34,434 nt of DNA from Prevotella sp. (GTDB taxonomy: Bacteria > Bacteroidota > Bacteroidia > Bacteroidales > Bacteroidaceae): NCBI GenBank assembly GCA_016901395.1, contig JAEAMQ010000033.1, forward strand, positions 1 to 34,434, written 5' to 3'. Below, piece by piece: positions 1 through 8,542 of this stretch. The notes under the pieces were generated by a model. That model did not search any database. It was not told the origin of the DNA and worked only from the letters and a program-made list of their open reading frames with translations. Each line of letters begins with the position of its first letter. Position 1 is the stretch's first letter. Position numbers and translations under genes: made by a program.

Positions 1-121
1 TGTTTGAGAAAATTAATTTACATAGTCTCTTTGAGAGGGCAGAGAAGCTGGTTAAGCCAAGTGATCAAAGTGTCATCGAAACTAGCCTTTTTGATAACCC
101 TCAATTTTTTACCGGACACTA
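1..121 (+). mobile_element. Right end of an insertion sequence, partial
   Basis: The first 120 or so bases look like the end of an insertion sequence that continues beyond the window. A transposase-like reading frame runs to the very end, and the terminal bases, read inward from the junction, are TAGTGTCCGGTAAAAAA, which has the look of an IS terminal inverted repeat. Immediately to the right the sequence becomes the kinase domain of an HTCS gene on the other strand. The other IS end and the target-site duplication are outside the window, so the exact boundary is uncertain by a few bases. The family is probably IS4-like, but this is inference. Confidence 0.6.
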
Positions 122-122
122 G
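3..122 (+). CDS. Transposase C-terminus (partial, probably IS4 family)
   Basis: An open frame enters from outside the window and ends with TAG at 120-122. It gives 39 residues, beginning FEKINLHSLFERAEKL and ending ETSLFDNPQFFTGH. The short LFDNPQF-type tail and the position at an IS-like terminus match my recollection of C-termini of Bacteroidetes IS4-type transposases. The DDE catalytic residues would lie upstream, outside the window. The stop codon overlaps the stop codon of the truncated HTCS on the opposite strand, as expected when an IS lands inside a gene. The family assignment is tentative because only the tail is visible. Confidence 0.55.
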   Translation, partial: FEKINLHSLFERAEKLVKPSDQSVIETSLFDNPQFFTGH

Positions 123-3082
123 TGATTAATGGCAATTCCCCCTTCATTCCTTGCCTTGACATTGCCGCCATGCAATTCTACGTATTTCTTTACTATAGAT
201 AGTCCGATGCCCGACCCCGTTGTGGTGTTGCTGCCAACGAAATGCCTGTCAAACAATTTTGAAAGCTCCGAGTGCTTCACGCCCGGGCCATTGTCAACCA
301 CGTCAATAGATATCTTTTCAGATGCCTTTGATACCCTGATATCAATTTTTCCAGATTTGTCAGGGACAAATCTCATGGCATTTGACAGTATGTTCCTCAT
401 TATCATTTGCATCTTCACAGAATCGGCATACATGAGGATGGTTGCGTGGCTGCTCTGCACATCAATGGTCACCTGACGTTCGCGTGAAATATCTGAAAAC
501 TCATCCGCACAACCTTTTATCAGCGCCACTAAATCTATACGCGTACTCAACAACCGGCTCTCCCCCTCAATCTCCAATTGCTTTAAGTCCATGATGCGTC
601 GGATGAGGCTGTTGAGTTTTGCCGCATTAGCGCGGATTGTCCTCAGTCCGTCCCTAAGTTTAGCATTCGCTGCATCGTCAATCAACCGATCCAATGGGGC
701 TGTTATCAAACTTAATGGAGTCTTCAATTCGTGCGACATGTCAACAAAGAAGTCTATCTTCTGCTGGGTAAGAGCCATGACACGTTCGCGCTCTCTTTGG
801 TAAAACTTTGCCATTTGGCGTCGTTTGTAGAGAGATGACAATATATACACAATGGCTGCGAGCATCATAACGTAAGAAGTCAATGCCCACCAGCGCAAGT
901 ACCACGGATAAGGTACTGTTAATTTGTAGACAGACAAGTTTCTTTCATGATACTCTGGGTCGGTCGTTACAATCAGTTGATGGGTTCCGCTTGCCATGTG
1001 GGCGAGGGCAATCCGGTTGGTGCCACTGGGAAGTGCATGCCACTCGCCATCTTCCCCTATTTTGTAAAAGAAGGTTTCCGTACTCTTGTTATCATAATCA
1101 AACGTCGCTAATTCTATGAGAATATCATTGCCGGTGTTTAAAGTGATAACAGGGCAGAACCTTGGATTCAGGCCATTGATGGTCTCACTGTTTTCTGTAA
1201 TATTGGTAATATAGACTTTGCTGTTGTCTTGTTGCCGAATCTCTTCGGGTAGGAACTGATGGCAAACAAAGTCTTCACCACCCCACAGAATCTCCCCCTT
1301 CTCCTTAAGGTACATTCCTGCCGTAAATGGTTGACCAAGACTCTTGTATGGATTGATTTCGCCGGAAGGATTGTCAATATAGAATAGTCCGGCCGATGTG
1401 GACATCCAGATGCGTTGATTCTCCTTGACGAACGAATGGATCATGCCTTCGCCCAATTGGAATTTTGTGTCTTCTAATTTATTCTTTCTGATATCATACC
1501 TGTACAATTTTCCCTGCACGTCTATCCAGAGGACATGCCCATGAAGGACCATGTTGTCGATATACATCTCTTTCTTCAGACTTACCGACATGGTGTTGGT
1601 GTTGATGCAGGCAAGTCCTTTGATAGTGTTGGCCCACAACAGTCCCGATGCATCAGGGATGAACTGGTATATGGCGCTCGTAATATCTTCAAAAGCGCTG
1701 AAAGGAGAAACGCCGGTCTTCACAAAGCCATTGCTCGTTAACAATTTTTTCTTGTCGACAACAAACAAACCGCTCATGTAAGTCGCCACCCAAAGCCGGC
1801 CATGCTTGTCCTCATAGATGTCGTATGCCCAGTTGGCATTCCTTCCAAGTGGGTCTGTCAATGTATAATAGCTGAATTTGTCGTGTGCTTTGTCGTAGCG
1901 TGCTATGCTTGCATCAGTGGCAATCCAAATGTCATTGTCCCTATCCTCGAATATTTTCCTTACTTTGCTCTTTTTTAATCCAGTTCCGACTTTGAACCAT
2001 TTAGAACTATTTTTTGTGACATGTAAAACTCCATTGTCTCCTCCAAACCACATTCCATGGTCACTGTCAACATACACACTGCTGATAACATTGCCTGCAC
2101 TCGACTTTGACAAACTCTGCAAGTCTTCCGTGTTGAAGATTGGTGATGACTGGGCGAAAGCAACTCCTCTATCTGTCGTTATCCACAACTCGTCTCCATA
2201 AAATTTTATTTGATGGATGGTATTGCTCGGCAACCCTTTGTTAAAGGCATTTGCATAGTGGCAAATGGTCTTTGTACTCCTGTCAGATGGGTTAAAGATA
2301 GTCAACCCATATTCTGAGGAGAGATGAATTTCCCCCGTAGGTGAGGGCTCTATTTGATTAATGGTCGTACCTGTGATTACTTCTTTTGCGAAACCATTCT
2401 TCATGTCTTTGCAGATAAGACCATGCTCTGTACCAATCCATAGCGAAGACCTGGCCTTGTCATACCAGAGTGCATACACGTTGTCGTTTACCCCTTCATC
2501 ATAGATGGCTCCACTATGGCTGATTCTTGACAAACCGGAATAGTGGGCAATATAAATATCCTTGCCAACTTGTTCAAACGCGAAAACTATGTCGTTGTCA
2601 TTTGAAGCCAATTTATAGTTGCTCCATTTCCCATTAGTTCTGTTCAAACAGAATACTCCTTCAGATTTTGTTCCAACAAAAAGCCTTTTACCTATATTTT
2701 CCAGTACACGCACGTCACCAACTTTAGGGATGCTTTTATAAGGGAAGATTATTCGGAGTGACTTGATGTCATACCAGAAAATGCCATTGTCACTACCTAT
2801 GCACAAAGAATTTTCTCCACCCTCTGCAATAGCATGAATGTTTCCGTCAAGCTGTTTCCTTACATTATAGCCGTCATAGGTGAATAATCCCCGTCGTGTA
2901 CCCAGCCAGATCATACCTTGACTATCCTTGAAAGTACATTCCACAGTGTTGGCCTCATAGGGTAGGGCTATCTTCTCAAAGTGGGTCGGGTAAAGAACGG
3001 AGGCTTGCGACGCAATCAGGGGAAAGGTGGCAATAAATGCCACCCAAAATAATAGATATGTATTTCTCAACAGTTTCACCAT
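119..3082 (-). CDS. Hybrid two-component sensor (HTCS), truncated by an IS in the kinase domain
   Basis: This is the sensor part of a SusCD-linked HTCS regulator. Residues 1-27 look like a signal peptide. About residues 40-650 are periplasmic beta-propeller repeats of the Reg_prop type (for example GMIWLGTRRGLFTYDG, NDIWIATDASIARYD, GRLWVATYMSGLFVVD). A Y_Y_Y-type domain follows, then a membrane helix near 730-755. The HisKA motif SHELKTP contains the phospho-acceptor His784. The HATPase has an N box (RNILSNAMRF) and G boxes (DNGPGV, GSGIGLSIV). The protein ends at 987 residues, just after LHGGNVKARNEGG, before the last HATPase strand. Full HTCSs are about 1300-1400 residues and continue with a receiver and an AraC-type DNA-binding domain; both are missing, because IS sequence supplies the stop. 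It is the last gene of the galactan PUL, 27 bp after the GH43 gene. The kinase is probably inactive. Confidence 0.9.
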   Translation of the reverse strand: MVKLLRNTYLLFWVAFIATFPLIASQASVLYPTHFEKIALPYEANTVECTFKDSQGMIWLGTRRGLFTYDGYNVRKQLDGNIHAIAEGGENSLCIGSDNGIFWYDIKSLRIIFPYKSIPKVGDVRVLENIGKRLFVGTKSEGVFCLNRTNGKWSNYKLASNDNDIVFAFEQVGKDIYIAHYSGLSRISHSGAIYDEGVNDNVYALWYDKARSSLWIGTEHGLICKDMKNGFAKEVITGTTINQIEPSPTGEIHLSSEYGLTIFNPSDRSTKTICHYANAFNKGLPSNTIHQIKFYGDELWITTDRGVAFAQSSPIFNTEDLQSLSKSSAGNVISSVYVDSDHGMWFGGDNGVLHVTKNSSKWFKVGTGLKKSKVRKIFEDRDNDIWIATDASIARYDKAHDKFSYYTLTDPLGRNANWAYDIYEDKHGRLWVATYMSGLFVVDKKKLLTSNGFVKTGVSPFSAFEDITSAIYQFIPDASGLLWANTIKGLACINTNTMSVSLKKEMYIDNMVLHGHVLWIDVQGKLYRYDIRKNKLEDTKFQLGEGMIHSFVKENQRIWMSTSAGLFYIDNPSGEINPYKSLGQPFTAGMYLKEKGEILWGGEDFVCHQFLPEEIRQQDNSKVYITNITENSETINGLNPRFCPVITLNTGNDILIELATFDYDNKSTETFFYKIGEDGEWHALPSGTNRIALAHMASGTHQLIVTTDPEYHERNLSVYKLTVPYPWYLRWWALTSYVMMLAAIVYILSSLYKRRQMAKFYQRERERVMALTQQKIDFFVDMSHELKTPLSLITAPLDRLIDDAANAKLRDGLRTIRANAAKLNSLIRRIMDLKQLEIEGESRLLSTRIDLVALIKGCADEFSDISRERQVTIDVQSSHATILMYADSVKMQMIMRNILSNAMRFVPDKSGKIDIRVSKASEKISIDVVDNGPGVKHSELSKLFDRHFVGSNTTTGSGIGLSIVKKYVELHGGNVKARNEGGIAINH

Positions 3083-3109
3083 GCAAAAGTACGAAAATCA
3101 ATGTAGAAT

Positions 3110-4105
3110 TCACTTGTTTTGCCAAACAATGATGGGATTGCCACTGTCAAATGTCAGCGGAAGCCAGATATATCTCGAATCAGGCAAATCAGTCTTGTTC
3201 CACTTGTCGAACATGGCAAGAAACATCCCTTCATGACCTGAGATGGGCTGAACATAAGTGCTTTGCCCATAGAAAGTCTTATCAGCATTGTCTCCCCTGC
3301 ATGGATTTCCTAATGATTTCCACTCTCCAAACATGGAGTCGGCAACAGCGAGGTCGGCGACGTTTGGATCCCAACCAGAACACCCCGATGTTAATAGATA
3401 GTATTTCCCTTTGTGTTTGAATACGGCGGGTGCCTCGCGGAACTGCTTCTCAAAGATACGCTTGAATTTCTTGGTGGGCTGCAGATAGTCCTCTGTGAGC
3501 AAATGAATATAGAGCGTTTCATTGTTTTCTGAAGAACAAATCTGGTATGCACTCCCGTCATCATCCACAAATAGGGTTTGATCGCGGCTCATCTGGCCAT
3601 TTGGTCTGAAACTGCCCAAGTAATGGAATGGACCGGTCGGGTAATCGCTCACAGCCACCCCCGCACATGCTTTTCCATAGTCTGCACTGTCAATATGCAT
3701 CCACATCACAAACTTGCCATTTTTTTTATTGTAGATTACTTTCGGTCGCTCAAGAACTTTGGATACATGAAGGTCGTGGATGCTGTCAGATTTTTCCGAC
3801 TCGAGGACAATGCCTTCAAATTTCCAGTTCACAAGGTTCTTCGACGAATAGCAACTGACTCCCGTCACATCTGTGCGATAACATTCCCAGGTGGCCCAGT
3901 CTGGTAAAATGGTTTTACCCTGCTTGTACTCGCCATACCAATAGTATGTGCCGTTATGATACAGCATGCCGCCGCCATGTGCATTGATTACTTCATGATT
4001 ATTATCATACCATTTCGTGCCAGGAGATATAACATTGTGCTTTTCTTGGCCCATAAACACAGAACAACTGACCAACATACAAACTAACAAACAAATTCTT
4101 TTCAT
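3110..4105 (-). CDS. GH43 subfamily 24-like exo-beta-1,3-galactanase
   Basis: The protein has 331 residues, with a signal peptide of about 20 residues that could alternatively end at Cys14 (LVSC). The rest is one GH43 five-bladed propeller. The N-terminal INAHGGGMLYHNGTYYWYGE, the VSCYSSKNLVNW segment, VLERPKVIYN, the SRDQTLF loop (Asp175) and the REAPAVFKHKGKYYL segment (Glu224, likely general acid) follow the pattern of fungal and clostridial exo-beta-1,3-galactanases. That subfamily lacks the usual N-terminal catalytic Asp of GH43, and here too the position is occupied by the AHGGG segment. It would remove galactose from beta-1,3-galactan chains. It lies between GH53 and HTCS genes in the galactan PUL. 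The family is secure; the exact specificity is inferred from motif similarity. Confidence 0.85.
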   Translation of the reverse strand: MKRICLLVCMLVSCSVFMGQEKHNVISPGTKWYDNNHEVINAHGGGMLYHNGTYYWYGEYKQGKTILPDWATWECYRTDVTGVSCYSSKNLVNWKFEGIVLESEKSDSIHDLHVSKVLERPKVIYNKKNGKFVMWMHIDSADYGKACAGVAVSDYPTGPFHYLGSFRPNGQMSRDQTLFVDDDGSAYQICSSENNETLYIHLLTEDYLQPTKKFKRIFEKQFREAPAVFKHKGKYYLLTSGCSGWDPNVADLAVADSMFGEWKSLGNPCRGDNADKTFYGQSTYVQPISGHEGMFLAMFDKWNKTDLPDSRYIWLPLTFDSGNPIIVWQNK

Positions 4106-4118
4106 TCCTGATCAATTC

Positions 4119-4150
4119 AAAAAGGGGAGGAACCGTTGCCCCTCCCCCTT
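4119..4150 (-). terminator. Hairpin with T-run between GH53 and GH43 genes
   Basis: On the minus strand a GC-rich stem (GGGGAGG at 4147-4141 pairing with CCTCCCC at 4130-4124, 10-base loop) is followed by TTTTT at 4123-4119. This is a rho-independent terminator in form, located inside the PUL transcript 36 bp after the GH53 stop. It may reduce expression of the downstream GH43 and HTCS genes relative to the upstream operon. Confidence 0.65.
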
Positions 4151-4185
4151 CTATAGTTTATTATAGTTTACCGATTTATTGAAGA

Positions 4186-5235
4186 CTATTCCACTTTGAA
4201 TGCATCAAGTGCCACGGTAGGAGTACCATTCTCAAAACAGCCCTTCTGGTAACCCCCGTTATATCCAGATGGTGCTTGCGGTTCCCAATAGAAGATGCCC
4301 TCGAGATGGTTTGTGGCCTTTCCCTTGTTGATAAGGGATGCGATACAATCACGACACTCCTCTGCAGCAGAGTAATCCATACCAAATTCGCAGATCATGA
4401 CAGGCTTTCCGTATGTGTTATAGATGGAGTTGATATTGCTGATGCATTTGTCGACATATTTTTCTGCCTTGCCCGTCTCTGGATACAGCGACATTCCGAT
4501 GATGTCATACTTTCCACCATTGGCCTTCATGTAATCAAATACACGAGTATAGTGCCACATATTGTCACCGGCATGCAAATGAATAATTACTTTAGCATCA
4601 GGAAATACCGTTTTTACTGCGTCATATCCAGCATTGTTGAGTTCAGCATAATTGCTGCCATTATCTATTTCACCAAGTGGCCACAGTATTCCTGTGGGAG
4701 TTTCATTTCCTATTTGCACCCACTCTGGGGTAATGCCGAAAGTCTTAAGTTTGGTCAATGTTTCCGTGACATGCGCGGCTACAGCTTTCTTCATTTCATC
4801 TAAGCCGTACGCCTCCCATGCGGTCGGTATATGCTGAGCACTTGGATCTGCCCAGGTGTCGCTTAAATGGAAGTCAATCATCAGTCTCAGTCCGAGCGCA
4901 GCTGCTCGCCGTGCTTTAGCGAGAACATCATCTGCATTGTTCCATCCGTCAACAGGGTTTACCCAAACACGCAATCGTATGGCATCTACGTTACAATCCT
5001 CCTTCAAGAGTTTCATACATTCTGTAGCAACTCCATTCTTGTTGTTGAAGGTCAGGCCTTCGCTCTCCATCTGAGTTATCCAGCTGACATCAGCACCCTT
5101 GGCAAAGGTTCCCACTTCTACCGGGGTCACTTCCGCTTGCCGTGGAGATGTGATGGGACTGTCTTCCGTGCAAGCAGAATGCACGCAAGCCATGAATATG
5201 AACGATGCTATTGTTCCAATCATTTTCTTTGTCAT
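4186..5235 (-). CDS. GH53 endo-beta-1,4-galactanase, lipoprotein
   Basis: This 349-residue protein is a GH53 endo-beta-1,4-galactanase, which cuts pectic (type I) galactan. The N-terminus is a lipoprotein signal ending at Cys22, followed by TEDS; the acidic residues just after the Cys resemble the Bacteroidetes surface-export signal. The single TIM-barrel domain shows the family motifs GADVSWITQME, AIRLRVWVNP, LRLMIDFHLSDTWADP, VQIGNETPTG with acid/base Glu178, and MICEFG with nucleophile Glu283, a spacing normal for the family. It starts 12 bp after the SusE/F-like gene and is probably co-transcribed with it. It differs from the first gene of the operon, also GH53, in lacking a C-terminal extra module, so the two may act at different points of the chain or in different cell locations. 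Confidence 0.93.
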   Translation of the reverse strand: MTKKMIGTIASFIFMACVHSACTEDSPITSPRQAEVTPVEVGTFAKGADVSWITQMESEGLTFNNKNGVATECMKLLKEDCNVDAIRLRVWVNPVDGWNNADDVLAKARRAAALGLRLMIDFHLSDTWADPSAQHIPTAWEAYGLDEMKKAVAAHVTETLTKLKTFGITPEWVQIGNETPTGILWPLGEIDNGSNYAELNNAGYDAVKTVFPDAKVIIHLHAGDNMWHYTRVFDYMKANGGKYDIIGMSLYPETGKAEKYVDKCISNINSIYNTYGKPVMICEFGMDYSAAEECRDCIASLINKGKATNHLEGIFYWEPQAPSGYNGGYQKGCFENGTPTVALDAFKVE

Positions 5236-5247
5236 TCTGTTATGTTT

Positions 5248-6954
5248 TTATTCGGTTAAAGAATAGGTGCATTTGCAGATGTCAATGGTGAGGGTATACG
5301 TCTTTCCGACTTCCCAACCCTTAGGATTGCCATCTTGTTTTTTACTCCATATAAGAGAACCATCTGTGTAGGTGCCAAACCAGTAATCCCATGAATCATT
5401 CAATAGAATCTTTGCTCCCCAAGGAGTCTCTGCTGTGGCTGTTACCGTGGCTGTATATACACCGGGATGCTCTGGGTCGGGAGTCATCTCTGTTACGTCC
5501 CAATTGTCATTGAAACCGGTGTAGCTTACTTTAGTAATCGGTTCATTCATGCCATACCAGTAAGACTTCCATCCAAGCGATGCAACGGCTATATACAGAC
5601 CCTTTCCTGGTGCCTGGATGTTGTTGTCATCAGTGCCATCCATGATGAGTTTCCACTCAGTGGTACTCGGATCCTGATTGATATGATCCCAGCCATTCAA
5701 CTCCTTTGAGAAGTAATAACCCCAAGAACAGTTGAAGTTCACTGCGGCAGCATAGCAAAGATTGTCCTCGTCATAGAGTGTCAGATATTGGTCGTATTTC
5801 CATGTGTCGTCATTTCCGAGGATATAAAGAATCTTTTGCACCTCTACAGGTGTCTCGCCACCTTCAGAAACTTCGCATTTCCATTCTTTGGGATTGTTAA
5901 GGTCAAGCGATAATGTGACATTTCCTGTTGTGCCAATGTTTACAGTAATATCAGAAGCTTCTGTGCCAAAGACGATTTGACCATTCTGCATACCAAAGGC
6001 GGTAGGGGTATCTATCGCTGCGGCATCATCTGTGCCCGTCTGCGAATTGTATTGTTTTCCTGTGCCGGATATACGAATAGTGGCTGTACCTGTCTTTTTA
6101 GCCTCAAAAGCAAGTAACCATTTGTTCGATTTGCGGTCATAAGTCATCTCGCCATTGATGTCACCACTGACTGTAAGAGAGGGTATGTAAAGTGCTGTCC
6201 ATTCCTGTCGCACTGTGTTAACCACTGTATAGTAGCAGCCGGAAGGTCCTGGATACCATAAATTCCAATGCAAATCATTGGAACTGATAACGAATGGCTT
6301 GCCGCCACCATCATCGCCAACATTTCCCCAAAGCACGCCGTTGCCTTCTTGGAGCCACCAGTTGAACCAACCGGAAGCACCGAGGAATCCACTATAAATG
6401 CCATCGGAATTGGGCGAGGCAAGCGTGTTGCCGGTATCGGTCTTTCCTGCATCAAGCACGAATCCGATACTCATATCAATGCTGTACGGTGTTACCTTTA
6501 TCTGGTAAACGTTACTGTATTGGGGCTCCATGTTGTTGGCAAGCACAGAATACATGCGCACATAAAGCGTGGAGGCAACGTCACTTTCCAATCCAATGCG
6601 GCCAACGAGTGAGTTTAGATTTTCATTGGTAAACTGATAGGAAGTCGCTCCTTTCTCAGTCAAAATCTCGATAGGGCTATCGAAATCCTCACTTTTGGAA
6701 AATTGTAATGTATTGGTGACCTTGTCTAATGGAGCTTGAACTCGTTCGTCATTGGTGGTCAGACGGCTGTTGTCTGTCCAGTTCAAAGTGAGAGCAAGTC
6801 CTGCCGGATGGTCTTTGTCTATGACAACATCTCCCGAGCCACTCATCTCTATAGAATTTGCGCCACTCGTTGTAATGATATCGCCGTCTTTGTCGCAGGC
6901 AACCAAAGCCATGGTTGCCAACAGCGATGCTAAGATATATCGTGTTGCTTTCAT
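5248..6954 (-). CDS. SusE/SusF-like outer-membrane glycan-binding lipoprotein
   Basis: The protein has 568 residues and a lipoprotein signal ending at Cys20, followed by DKDGD, an acidic surface-export type signal. The N-terminal part (about 30-150) resembles the SusE N-terminal domain: an Ig-like fold with LALTLNWTDN and the LQFSKSEDFDSP segment. The middle region is rich in Trp and Gly (GWFNWWLQEGNGVLWG). The C-terminal half (about 375-568) contains two SusE/F-type starch-binding-like segments (ILYILGNDDTWKYDQ; PITKVSYTGFNDNWD) with many exposed Trp residues. It sits 6 bp after SusD, the normal place for a surface glycan-binding protein that helps SusCD capture ligand. The ligand here is probably galactan, inferred from the neighbouring enzymes. 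Confidence 0.85.
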   Translation of the reverse strand: MKATRYILASLLATMALVACDKDGDIITTSGANSIEMSGSGDVVIDKDHPAGLALTLNWTDNSRLTTNDERVQAPLDKVTNTLQFSKSEDFDSPIEILTEKGATSYQFTNENLNSLVGRIGLESDVASTLYVRMYSVLANNMEPQYSNVYQIKVTPYSIDMSIGFVLDAGKTDTGNTLASPNSDGIYSGFLGASGWFNWWLQEGNGVLWGNVGDDGGGKPFVISSNDLHWNLWYPGPSGCYYTVVNTVRQEWTALYIPSLTVSGDINGEMTYDRKSNKWLLAFEAKKTGTATIRISGTGKQYNSQTGTDDAAAIDTPTAFGMQNGQIVFGTEASDITVNIGTTGNVTLSLDLNNPKEWKCEVSEGGETPVEVQKILYILGNDDTWKYDQYLTLYDEDNLCYAAAVNFNCSWGYYFSKELNGWDHINQDPSTTEWKLIMDGTDDNNIQAPGKGLYIAVASLGWKSYWYGMNEPITKVSYTGFNDNWDVTEMTPDPEHPGVYTATVTATAETPWGAKILLNDSWDYWFGTYTDGSLIWSKKQDGNPKGWEVGKTYTLTIDICKCTYSLTE

Positions 6955-6960
6955 GTTATA

Positions 6961-8529
6961 TCAATAGTTTTCGTTCTTCAAATTTGGATTTGCCGATAAT
7001 TCGGTAGTGGGGATAGGATAAACATTATACTTGCTTTCCGTTGTACGTCCATCTGCTACGCCACCTTTCCACTGCCACTTGTAACTGCCCCCTGTAAATT
7101 GGCCATAGCGGATGAGGTCAGTGCGGCGGCAACTCTCCCAATACAGTTCGCGAGCGCGTTCGTCTAAGATAAATTGCAATGTAAGTTGGGCTTCATTGAT
7201 GTCTCCATCATTGCTACCAAAGGCTCTTTGACGAATCTTGTTGACTGCCTGCAAAGCCTCAGAGCGAGTCGCTCCGGTTCCTCCTCGGAGCACACCTTCT
7301 GCAAACATCAGATAGACATCGGCCAAACGGAATACAGGATAGTCGATATCTGCTCCCACTGCGCCTGTGTTCGATGCAGCTTCACCGGCATCATTCAGAT
7401 TGGAGAACTTCTCACCGAAGAAGCCCTGACTTTGGTCGTCAACGGCTTTGTTAAGCCACTGCTCCTGCCCATCTGTATAGAACATGAAACGGCTGTCAGT
7501 CGTTTCGTTGCCCGCAAATAGAGCAGGTAGTTCTCCGCGGACGCGGAACATACCCCAGCCATTTGTGAGTCCATATTTTGCGGGGTCCTGTGAGCTGGTG
7601 TTGCCACACTCACCACAAACGATGTATGTTGTTGCTCCCCATGTGATCGTATTCTTGGCATCGACCACAAATGGGAATATGATTTCGTTTGTGCGTTTGT
7701 GGTTGTCGGCGTTGAAGAGCTTTGCATAATTTGTTTCTAATGAGAACCCTGCGCCCATCACTTTTTTGCAATAGGTGATGCAGTCCGTATAATGATTTCC
7801 CGCACCATAAACCTCTGCATTGAGATAAAGCTTTGCCAGCAGTGTCCATGCAGCGGCCTTTGTAGCATGCCCATATTCGGCAGCCGAAGCATCAAGCAGT
7901 CCATTCTCACTGATGTCCTTCAACTCTGACTCGATAAAACTAAACAACTGACTGTTGCTATAACGCTCGGGTATGTAAGAACCGACCCCCATCGTCTCGT
8001 CTACGAATGGGCCTTGGCCAAACAGGTCAAGCACATAGTAATATGCCAGAGCTCTAAGGAAACGGGCCTCTGCTCGAAAAGCCTTCAGATTTTCGCTTGT
8101 CGAAACAGCATCCTCGGTAGCATGACTGAGGAACTCGTTGCAAAGACTTATCGTATAGTATGCGCGATAATAGGTGTCTGCCACCCACGGGTCGTTGGCA
8201 TCCCACGTCATATATGTCAGACCTTCAATCTTGTCTCCGGAAAGCCATGTACCTGCCACCTCGTCGGTTGGGCATTCTTGCAGGTTGAAATAGCCGCGCA
8301 GGAAATCCTGACCATTGTTACTGGAGATGTCAGCATTGCCACCACCCTGTTCCTGGCCAACGATGACGTAGGAGGCATAGAGTTTGGCGAGTGCCATCTT
8401 ATACCCTTGTTCTGAGCCATATACCACCTCTGCCGTGGTCTGGCTATCGGTCTGAGGTTGCTGGTCAAGGTCACCAGTGCATGCTGTGAGACTGGAGACC
8501 GCCAATAATGTTATAAATATTTTCTTCAT
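6961..8529 (-). CDS. SusD-family glycan-binding lipoprotein (galactan PUL)
   Basis: The protein has 522 residues with a lipoprotein signal ending at Cys17 (SLTAC, then TGDLDQQPQTD). It shows the usual SusD layout: an N-terminal TPR-like helical part (KAFRAEARFLRALAYYYVLDLFGQGPFVDE), a variable glycan-binding middle, and a C-terminal RagB/SusD region (YPVFRLADVYLMFAEGVLRGG, LDERARELYWESCRRTDLIRYGQFTGG) that ends in ELSANPNLKNENY. SusD acts as the lid over its SusC transporter in the outer membrane. It starts 13 bp after susC and is followed by the SusE/F-like gene after 6 bp, so the three are translated from one message. Galactan specificity is inferred from context. Confidence 0.95.
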   Translation of the reverse strand: MKKIFITLLAVSSLTACTGDLDQQPQTDSQTTAEVVYGSEQGYKMALAKLYASYVIVGQEQGGGNADISSNNGQDFLRGYFNLQECPTDEVAGTWLSGDKIEGLTYMTWDANDPWVADTYYRAYYTISLCNEFLSHATEDAVSTSENLKAFRAEARFLRALAYYYVLDLFGQGPFVDETMGVGSYIPERYSNSQLFSFIESELKDISENGLLDASAAEYGHATKAAAWTLLAKLYLNAEVYGAGNHYTDCITYCKKVMGAGFSLETNYAKLFNADNHKRTNEIIFPFVVDAKNTITWGATTYIVCGECGNTSSQDPAKYGLTNGWGMFRVRGELPALFAGNETTDSRFMFYTDGQEQWLNKAVDDQSQGFFGEKFSNLNDAGEAASNTGAVGADIDYPVFRLADVYLMFAEGVLRGGTGATRSEALQAVNKIRQRAFGSNDGDINEAQLTLQFILDERARELYWESCRRTDLIRYGQFTGGSYKWQWKGGVADGRTTESKYNVYPIPTTELSANPNLKNENY

Positions 8530-8542
8530 AAATGTGTCTTGT

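Noticed and set aside
3084..3091. TACTTTTG as a promoter for the HTCS gene
   Set aside because: It matches TAnnTTTG but ends 1-2 bases before the ATG, so transcription would begin inside the coding region, and no -33 TTG is present.
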